NCBI RefSeq assembly: GCF_003628535.1
Contig: NZ_RBCI01000016.1
Span: 1 to 64,000 of the forward strand
Length of the DNA stretch: 64,000 nucleotides
Source of the DNA: Flavisolibacter nicotianae
GTDB taxonomy: Bacteria > Bacteroidota > Bacteroidia > Chitinophagales > Chitinophagaceae
Reading direction: 5' to 3'
Under the pieces are notes generated by a model, which saw only the letters and a program-made list of their open reading frames with translations, searched no databases and was not told where the DNA came from. Position numbers and translations under genes: made by a program. Positions 59,044 to 64,000 of this stretch are shown one piece after another (within the stretch, counting starts at the first letter, position 1; each line of letters starts with the position of its first letter).

Positions 59044-59610
59044 ATGACAAAGAGCATTCGCAACCCCGGACTTTACCTTTTCAGAGGCATTGTATTACTT
59101 CTTCTCGGCGTGCTGGCCGTGCTGATGCCGGGGATCACTTTTGCCACGCTGGTATTTTTGTTTGGCGCTTACATGCTGGTGGATGGAATCTTTTATATCA
59201 TAAGAGCGATTGAGAGCCGCAGAACCACAAGTGGTTGGGGCTGGTACCTTTTTATGGGAATTGTTAGCGTTATTGCCGGCATTATTGCCTTTATTGATCC
59301 TTTTGCGGCAGGCACAGCATTGGTGTTTCTATTTGGCTTCTGGATCATGTTGGCAGGCATAGCGACCATTACAACAGCTATCAACCTGCGTAAATCAATC
59401 CGTGGCGAGGGGTGGTATATTGCTGCCGGTGTTATCACCGTTATTTTTTCGCTGCTGATCGTCTTCAATCCCCTGGCCGGTGCCATCACGCTGGCGTTGT
59501 TTTTTGGCTTCAATGCGCTTGCTAATGGCATCCTGCTGATTGTACTGGGCATTCGCTTAAAACGTCATAACAATCATGCGGAACACTTAGGGACCGGCGC
59601 TTTTGCCTAA
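59044..59610 (+). CDS. HdeD-family (DUF308) membrane protein
   Basis: 188 residues with six hydrophobic segments in three repeated hairpins (LFRGIVLLLLGVLAVLMPG, LVFLFGAYMLVDGIFYIIRAI, GWGWYLFMGIVSVIAGIIAFIDP). HdeD in E. coli is an inner-membrane acid-resistance protein. It is the first gene of a co-oriented series of stress genes running to 63 kb. Confidence 0.9.
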   Translation: MTKSIRNPGLYLFRGIVLLLLGVLAVLMPGITFATLVFLFGAYMLVDGIFYIIRAIESRRTTSGWGWYLFMGIVSVIAGIIAFIDPFAAGTALVFLFGFWIMLAGIATITTAINLRKSIRGEGWYIAAGVITVIFSLLIVFNPLAGAITLALFFGFNALANGILLIVLGIRLKRHNNHAEHLGTGAFA

Positions 59611-59657
59611 ATAAATATTGATAAGAACAATTTATTCTTTCATGTAAAATCAGGTTT

Positions 59658-60200
59658 ATGGCAGCCGAAGAAATTACAGCAAGGGTCCTCACACTATCTA
59701 AATTGAAAGAGCTTTTTGTGGAGCAGTTACAGGATGTCTATTGGATAGAAATCAAACTGGTGCAGCTGCTGCGCCGGTTAAAGGAAACAGTCACGTCCGG
59801 GCAACTGGCAGATGCTTTCTCGGAACACCGGGAGGAAACAAAAGAACAGGTTCGGCGGCTGGAAGATATATTTGAAGGCATTGGTGAGCCGGTGGTTGCC
59901 TCCAAATGTACCGCTATGGAAGGCATCATGGATGAAGCCGATTATATCCTGTACACCACAGACGAAGGAAGTTCCCAAAGAGACGCCGGGCTTATTATCG
60001 CCATGCAAAAAGCCGAGCATTACGAGATGGCCATTTACAGAAGCCTGGTGCAACTTGCAGAAACACTCGGCTATGCGGAAGCTAAAATCGCATTGGAATT
60101 TACCCTTGGAGAAGAAAAAGCAGCCGATCGCCAGCTAACGCAGATTGCAAAATCAAGGATCTATGCCGCCGCCTTAAATGAAGAGAATAATGCCAATTAA
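59658..60200 (+). CDS. YciE/YciF-like ferritin-fold protein (DUF892)
   Basis: 180 residues, helical. Glutamate/histidine positions fit a di-iron four-helix bundle: LFVEQLQDVYWIEIKLVQLL, AFSEHREETKEQVRRLEDIFEGIGEPV, MQKAEHYEMAIYRSLVQLAETLG and LGEEKAADRQLTQIA. YciE/YciF proteins are general-stress proteins of unknown catalytic role. Neighbours HdeD-like and Hsp20 fit a stress regulon. Confidence 0.92.
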   Translation: MAAEEITARVLTLSKLKELFVEQLQDVYWIEIKLVQLLRRLKETVTSGQLADAFSEHREETKEQVRRLEDIFEGIGEPVVASKCTAMEGIMDEADYILYTTDEGSSQRDAGLIIAMQKAEHYEMAIYRSLVQLAETLGYAEAKIALEFTLGEEKAADRQLTQIAKSRIYAAALNEENNAN

Positions 60201-60235
60201 TGATCTGCTATTTATTCACCCCAAAATTTATAAAC

Positions 60236-60340
60236 ATGTCACAACTCACCAGGTTTAACAGTTCCCCCTCTCTACGCTCGTTTTTTTAAAATTTTTGGGG
60301 TAATGATTTGCTCGAAGATGATTTCTTAAAAAGAACAAAG
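60236..60340 (+). pseudogene. N-terminal segment of hsp20, cut by an in-frame TAA
   Basis: From the ATG at 60236 the frame reads MSQLTRFNSSPSLRSFF, then TAA at 60287-60289, then NFWGNDLLEDDFLKRTK, and runs in the same frame into the alpha-crystallin domain. The text on both sides of the stop is typical of Bacteroidota Hsp20 N-termini, so the stop interrupts an otherwise intact gene. It lies in a T7-A4-T5-G4 tract. A single G-to-T change (GAA to TAA) would explain it. Confidence 0.7.
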
Positions 60341-60664
60341 ATGCCAGCGGTTAATGTAAAGGACAACGAAAAGAACTATGAAATCGAAGTGGCAGCCCCC
60401 GGCATGAAAAAAGAAGATTTCTCCATTACCGTGGACAGCCGGATCCTCACCATCAGCGCAGAGGTGAAGGAAGAAAAAGAAGTTAAGGAAGATAAGTATT
60501 CACGCAGGGAATTTGTTTTCGGTTCTTTCAGCCGCTCCTTTACCCTGCCGGAAAATGTTGAGGAAAACAACATCCAGGCAAACTATGAAAATGGTATCCT
60601 CAAAGTGGTGGTGCCGAAAGTGCAGGAAAAGTCACCCCAGAAAAAAACAATTGCGCTAAGTTGA
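60341..60664 (+). CDS. Hsp20/alpha-crystallin small heat shock protein (intact domain, N-terminus lost)
   Basis: 107 residues from the ATG at 60341, the first ATG after the in-frame stop at 60287 that is in this frame. The alpha-crystallin domain is complete: VNVKDNEKNYEIEVAAPGMKKEDFSITVDSRILTISAEVKEE, REFVFGSFSRSFTLPENVEENNIQANYENGILKVVVPKV, with a short C-terminal tail. It could still form dimers, but the N-terminal arm needed for large oligomers would be missing. A TTG start at 60308 is a less likely alternative. Confidence 0.8.
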   Translation: MPAVNVKDNEKNYEIEVAAPGMKKEDFSITVDSRILTISAEVKEEKEVKEDKYSRREFVFGSFSRSFTLPENVEENNIQANYENGILKVVVPKVQEKSPQKKTIALS

Positions 60665-60818
60665 GAGGGAAAACGGTGAGTTGCTCTGCATAAGCGGCAA
60701 GCTTTTGAAAAATCTTTTTGCATAAAAGAAACTTGCCTTCTTGTTGTGTCTGATTTATTTTAAAGACATTCTCAACCTCCCTGCGAAGACGTTATTCCTG
60801 ATTAATTAAATCGTGTTT

Positions 60819-61316
60819 ATGTTACAGAAAAATGAAACTGCACCGGATTTTCAATTATACGCTACACCGGATCAAACGTTTGCCTTGCATGAACTAAGGG
60901 GTAAAAATGTGATCCTGGCTTTTTACCCGGCCGACTGGAGCCCAGTATGCGGAGACCAGATGTCACTCTATAACGAGATGCTGAAAATTTTCAGAAAGTA
61001 CAATGCCGAGGTGGTGGGCATTTCCGTAGATGGCAAATGGTGCCATGCCGCTTACCGGCAGGCCCGGAATCTCCATTTTACCTTGCTTGCCGATTTTGAA
61101 CCGAAAGGAGAAGTCGCCAGGAAATACGGCGTCTATGATGAAAAGAATGGACAATGTGAACGGGCTTTGTTTGTGCTGGACGGCAATGGCATCATCCAGT
61201 GGAGTTATCTCTCCCCAGTTGGCATCAACCCGGGTGCAGACGGGATCCTGGAAGCATTAGAATCAATCACCCAAAAAAACAACGTATATGGCAGCGAAGT
61301 TAACACCGCCGGTTAA
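60819..61316 (+). CDS. Peroxiredoxin (AhpC/TSA family)
   Basis: 165 residues from the ATG at 60819 (a GTG two codons earlier is not preferred). Peroxidatic cysteine C44 sits in FYPADWSPVCGDQ. The fold text FQLYATPDQTFALHELRGKNVILAFYP and VDGKWCHAAYRQARNLHFTLLADFEPKGEVARKYGVYDE matches AhpE/BCP-like enzymes. A second cysteine (ENGQCERALFV) may resolve. It overlaps the next gene by 29 bp in a different frame, so translation is probably coupled. Confidence 0.92.
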   Translation: MLQKNETAPDFQLYATPDQTFALHELRGKNVILAFYPADWSPVCGDQMSLYNEMLKIFRKYNAEVVGISVDGKWCHAAYRQARNLHFTLLADFEPKGEVARKYGVYDEKNGQCERALFVLDGNGIIQWSYLSPVGINPGADGILEALESITQKNNVYGSEVNTAG

Positions 61317-61830
61317 TGAAAGAGATCACATTCAAGGTTCCTCTCATGCGCCTCTCGAACTGGTGGAATATGGCGATTACCAGTGTCCGCACTGTGGCGC
61401 CGCACATCCGGTTGTAAAGGCCATCGTAAAAAGATTTGGAAAGAATTTACGCTTTGTATTCAGGAATTTTCCTTTAGCGGAAGTGCACCAGTACGCAGAA
61501 GCGGCCGCTATGGCTGCGGAAGCAGCCGCCAGGCAGGGGATGTTCTGGCCAATGCATGACATGATCTATGAGCAACAATCCCGGTTGAATGTGGGGGCTT
61601 TATTAACATTCGCAGAAGAACTTGATCTCGATATGGTTGCTTTTGAGCACGACCTGACAAATCCCTCTGTTGCGCAAAAAGTAGAAGCAGATTTCGAGAG
61701 TGGCGTCCGGAGCGGGGTTAACGGAACGCCTTCATTCTTTATCAACGGCTTAAAGTACAATGGGGGTTATGATTATGATTCATTGGCCGGCACTTTAGAG
61801 AGTCTGATCAGTGAAAGACAACACAGATAG
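61288..61830 (+). CDS. DsbA-like thioredoxin-fold oxidoreductase
   Basis: 180 residues without a signal peptide. CPHC active site at residues 33-36 (LVEYGDYQCPHCGAAHPVV), RNFPLAEVHQYAEAAAMAAEAA, and the cis-proline segment GVNGTPSFFINGLKYNGGYD. It resembles cytosolic DsbA-like proteins and the domain attached to some NhaA antiporters. Overlap with the peroxiredoxin gene suggests it may reduce or recycle that enzyme. Confidence 0.9.
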   Translation: MAAKLTPPVNERDHIQGSSHAPLELVEYGDYQCPHCGAAHPVVKAIVKRFGKNLRFVFRNFPLAEVHQYAEAAAMAAEAAARQGMFWPMHDMIYEQQSRLNVGALLTFAEELDLDMVAFEHDLTNPSVAQKVEADFESGVRSGVNGTPSFFINGLKYNGGYDYDSLAGTLESLISERQHR

Positions 61831-62002
61831 CCGGGCGGAAGTTTCTGCTATTCCCCTGTCATTTTTGCCTGTATGCCAACGGCCTTGTCATACCGGGCAG
61901 GTTGAACTGCTCTTACGCTGTTGAAAGAAGAAGAGGCGCGGCTTTCTGCCAATAGTAATTAAGCAGAATGCCATTTCCCGGTGATCGTACAAACCGTCGT
62001 TT

Positions 62003-63046
62003 ATGGAATATAAAATTCACCACCTGGACCTTGTTGAACCAGCAAACCAACAAGCGTTTTTTGAAGAAGAAGTGCAGAAAAAAATGCCGCTGCTACAAAA
62101 GATCCTGGATCATTACCCCAAAGAACTGGTAGTGGACATCTTTGCCAACAGGGAAGGGAACTACGATTACAACGTTACAGCGTCGCTGGACCTGAAAAGT
62201 AAAGAAATGGTGGTAAAGGAGAGAGGTTCCAAAGCCGTTATCGTTGTGAACAATGCCCTCGACAAATTGCGAACACTGATCAAAGAACAAATCCGCCTCG
62301 AACGCAGAGAACATTTGCGCAAACGAAAAGACAGGCTTCATTCGGTGGTAACCACAACGCCTTCCATCAAAGAGGCCATGAAAAAAGAAGACCGGGATGC
62401 CTTTACAACGCTGGTAAGAAAGAGTCTCCCCGAACTGGAGCAGTACATTAGAAGGCAGATTTCCCGAAAGCCAGAGCTGGTACGGCTTCTCAAAAAAAAC
62501 ATCATTTCTGTTAACGATATTGTGGATGAAGTGTATGTCGAATTTTATCATGAACTGAAGGCAGATGCAGATGCTGCTGAAAAAATGCCGCTTTGGATGT
62601 ATGTATTAGCCGACAGGGAAATCAACAGGCTTAATGAAAAATATGGAAAAGAATTCCGGGAGCACCTCAGCACAGAGCAGCTTTCCAAACAGGAATGGAA
62701 AGAAATGCAGGAGGAGCTGACAGCCAATGCTGATTTTATGCCTGTTCTGACGGAAGAACTGGACGATCAGTTCTATTCCCCGGGGTCGTTCGATCTTGTG
62801 GAGATCCTCTCAGATGCCGGCGCAGAAGAGGAAATTCATACCCTGGCAGAATCAGATGATGCCGATGTACAGCAATTGCTCCGCGACCTTCCGGAAGAGC
62901 AACTGTCCGTTTTTGAGCTGTACTACATTCACCATTTGGAAATTGAAGAAATAGCAAAGGCAAAAAAGATCCCGGTCGATAAAGTAATGAGGTGGATAAA
63001 GGAAGCCAGAGAAGCGTTGTTGCGTTCGTTCCGGCAGCATGCCTGA
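62003..63046 (+). CDS. HPF/RaiA-like domain fused to a sigma-70 family (ECF-like) sigma factor
   Basis: 347 residues. Residues 1-110 look like a ribosome hibernation factor domain: a helix with KMPLLQKILDHYPKELVVDIFANREGNYDYNVTASLDLKSKEMVVKERGSKAVIVVNNALDKLRTLIKEQIRLERREH follows the beta-alpha pattern of HPF/RaiA. Residues about 130-225 resemble sigma region 2 (VNDIVDEVYVEFYHELKAD), and 285-345 a region-4 helix-turn-helix (LLRDLPEEQLSVFELYYIHHLEIEEIAKAKKIPVDKVMRWIKEAREALL). It is the last gene of a stress cassette. The fusion is seen in sequence; joint control of ribosomes and transcription is inference. Confidence 0.75.
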   Translation: MEYKIHHLDLVEPANQQAFFEEEVQKKMPLLQKILDHYPKELVVDIFANREGNYDYNVTASLDLKSKEMVVKERGSKAVIVVNNALDKLRTLIKEQIRLERREHLRKRKDRLHSVVTTTPSIKEAMKKEDRDAFTTLVRKSLPELEQYIRRQISRKPELVRLLKKNIISVNDIVDEVYVEFYHELKADADAAEKMPLWMYVLADREINRLNEKYGKEFREHLSTEQLSKQEWKEMQEELTANADFMPVLTEELDDQFYSPGSFDLVEILSDAGAEEEIHTLAESDDADVQQLLRDLPEEQLSVFELYYIHHLEIEEIAKAKKIPVDKVMRWIKEAREALLRSFRQHA

Positions 63047-63047
63047 T

Positions 63048-63067
63048 GCCGGCAAACCGGCGGGTTT
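63048..63067 (+). terminator. Short GC-rich hairpin after the sigma-like gene
   Basis: Five-bp stem GCCGG/CCGGC with a 4-nt loop, then GGGTTTT, starting 2 bp after the stop codon. Weak to moderate terminator between convergent genes. Confidence 0.5.
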
Positions 63068-63130
63068 TGATATGGGATTCTTTCAGCTAAAAACCGGCAG
63101 AAAAAACCAGCAGATCATCTCTTTTTTTAT

Positions 63131-63691
63131 TTAAGGTTTTTCTTCCAGCATTTGGTTTAGGCGCTTCAATTCTTCCCCGGCTTCATACATTTTGGTGATG
63201 TCATGTATCAACACCAAAACAAGAGAAACCTTTCCCATGTCGTCCTTTACCGGAATAAAGAACCTCTCGGAGATCCTGTTTGAATTGAGCTCCCGGTGAA
63301 ATTCCAAATGAACTTTTTCCCCTTGCAGCGCATTCTGCATTGCATCCACGACGACAGGATCTTCCTGCAACTCCGGATAAAAATCGAACACATTTCTACC
63401 CTGGACTTCGTCTCTTTTCAATCCATACCTTTCCTCACTTCTTGTATTCCAACCGACACAACGGAAGTCCTTGTCAAAGGCGATGATGCAATTAACGCTG
63501 GCATCGAACAGCGTTTGCAAAAGGTCTTTGGTTTCCCGCAGCTCCAGTTCTCTTGTTTTTCTTTCTGTCACGTCTGCATATGTTACCAGGCATCCCTCGC
63601 CAAATTTCACACAGGTAATATGTGCCCAGGTGTGGAAGCCATCATAGTTGTACAGGCACTCATCCTGCCAGGGCTCACCTGTTTCAACCAC
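63131..63691 (-). CDS. PAS-domain sensor protein, distal part after an in-frame stop
   Basis: 186 residues from the ATG at 63691. The end of one PAS/PAC unit (LYNYDGFHTWAHITCVKFGEGCLVTYADVTERK) is followed by a full PAS domain (LRETKDLLQTLFDASVNCIIAFDKDFRCVGWNTRSEERYGLKRDEVQGRNVFDFYPEL, VLVLIHDITKMYEAG). The protein stops at LNQMLEEKP, exactly where a histidine-kinase linker normally begins, so the output domain is missing. The same frame continues upstream beyond a TAA at 63737-63739. Confidence 0.7.
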   Translation of the reverse strand: MVETGEPWQDECLYNYDGFHTWAHITCVKFGEGCLVTYADVTERKTRELELRETKDLLQTLFDASVNCIIAFDKDFRCVGWNTRSEERYGLKRDEVQGRNVFDFYPELQEDPVVVDAMQNALQGEKVHLEFHRELNSNRISERFFIPVKDDMGKVSLVLVLIHDITKMYEAGEELKRLNQMLEEKP

Positions 63692-63736
63692 TTTTGCATA
63701 ATGGTCAAATAATCCGGAAAGCCTCGCTCCAGGGAA

Positions 63737-64000
63737 TTACTGTACCATCTGTTTCCCCACCAGGTCCCATCGGTGCACGGATTCCGCAGCTTTGTTGTTA
63801 ACCAACAAATACTCCAGGTCCATGATTTTCCCTGCTGTATTCCGCACGGGTTTGAGTGCCATGATGCTGTTGCCGGCATTATCCAGTACCGATTTCAGCC
63901 AATCCATGCTTTCCGTCAGCTTTTCTTCCGCCACTACTTTTTCTGTGTTATCGAAAGCAACGGATAAGATTTCTACCGGCCGGCCACGTTCGTCGGACTT
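63737..64000 (-). pseudogene. PAS-domain sensor gene, proximal part (partial, ends at in-frame TAA)
   Basis: The frame is open to the window edge and reads DERGRPVEILSVAFDNTEKVVAEEKL (end of a PAS/PAC unit), then MDWLKSVLDNAGNSIMALKPVRNTAGKIMDLEYLLVNNKAAESVHRWDLVGKQMVQ followed by TAA at 63739-63737. After the stop the same frame continues FPGARLSGLFDHYAKVVETGEPWQDE into the next feature, as an uninterrupted PAS domain would. A single G-to-T change (GAA to TAA) would explain the break. Confidence 0.65.

Noticed and set aside
60308-60664. TTG start for the Hsp20 gene
   Set aside because: The frame continues upstream through a single stop to a natural ATG at 60236 with typical Hsp20 text; TTG has no ribosome site, and the ATG at 60341 is a better restart.

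Overview
The window is from a Bacteroidota chromosome, most likely a soil-type member of the Chitinophagaceae. This rests on the SusC/SusD pair, abundant signal-peptide glycoside hydrolases, DUF4402 and YciE/F-like proteins, Bacteroidota-style start regions with few strong Shine-Dalgarno sites, and AT-rich intergenic DNA between moderately GC-rich genes. No rRNA, tRNA, CRISPR array, intact insertion sequence or integrase was found.

Positions 1-41 kb are almost entirely carbohydrate catabolism. The left edge holds the end of a transaldolase/fructose-6-phosphate aldolase gene and a split transketolase (pentose phosphate pathway). Next come secreted GH51 arabinofuranosidase and GH39 xylosidase, a CitMHS carboxylate transporter, an AtuA-like pair, an ACS-family MFS transporter and a ketoglutarate-semialdehyde dehydrogenase that ends in a strong bidirectional terminator. 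A minus-strand block (12.0-21.4 kb) carries a YhcH/YiaL protein, two copies of a module made of an exported enolase-superfamily dehydratase plus an exported RraA-like protein, a BASS transporter between the copies, an FGGY kinase and an AraC regulator. Then follow SusC/SusD, an IlvD/Edd pentonate dehydratase and a fumarylacetoacetase-fold enzyme. With the semialdehyde dehydrogenase these could form a non-phosphorylative pentose route to 2-oxoglutarate. From 29.5 to 37.6 kb lie three esterases (one a double-esterase fusion), a GH10 xylanase and a GH95 enzyme: an (arabino)xylan debranching and cleavage set. ThuA-like and diheme cytochrome c proteins follow.

Positions 41-46 kb contain two gene-poor intervals around three minus-strand oxidoreductases (a sorbosone-dehydrogenase-like lipoprotein, a Gfo/Idh/MocA protein and a YiaK-like reductase). 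The two intervals share a 44-nt element on opposite strands with identical geometry and a compensatory base-pair change in its stem. From 46 to 52.4 kb there are a small acidic protein, a bestrophin, and a Crp-regulator/ene-reductase/DsbA/DJ-1/SDR redox cluster.

Positions 53-58 kb encode a three-gene minus-strand set that looks like a Bacteroidota chaperone-usher surface fibre system: a DUF4402 subunit, a PapD-like chaperone and an usher-like beta-barrel protein with an unusual coiled-coil tail. A strong hairpin sits between the subunit and chaperone genes. Positions 59-63 kb are a stress cassette: HdeD-like, ferritin-like YciE/F, Hsp20, peroxiredoxin, DsbA-like, and a protein that appears to fuse a ribosome-hibernation (HPF/RaiA) domain to a sigma factor. 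The window ends in a PAS-domain gene. Both the Hsp20 gene and the PAS gene are interrupted by an in-frame TAA without loss of frame, and a decayed PAS fragment lies near 58.4 kb.
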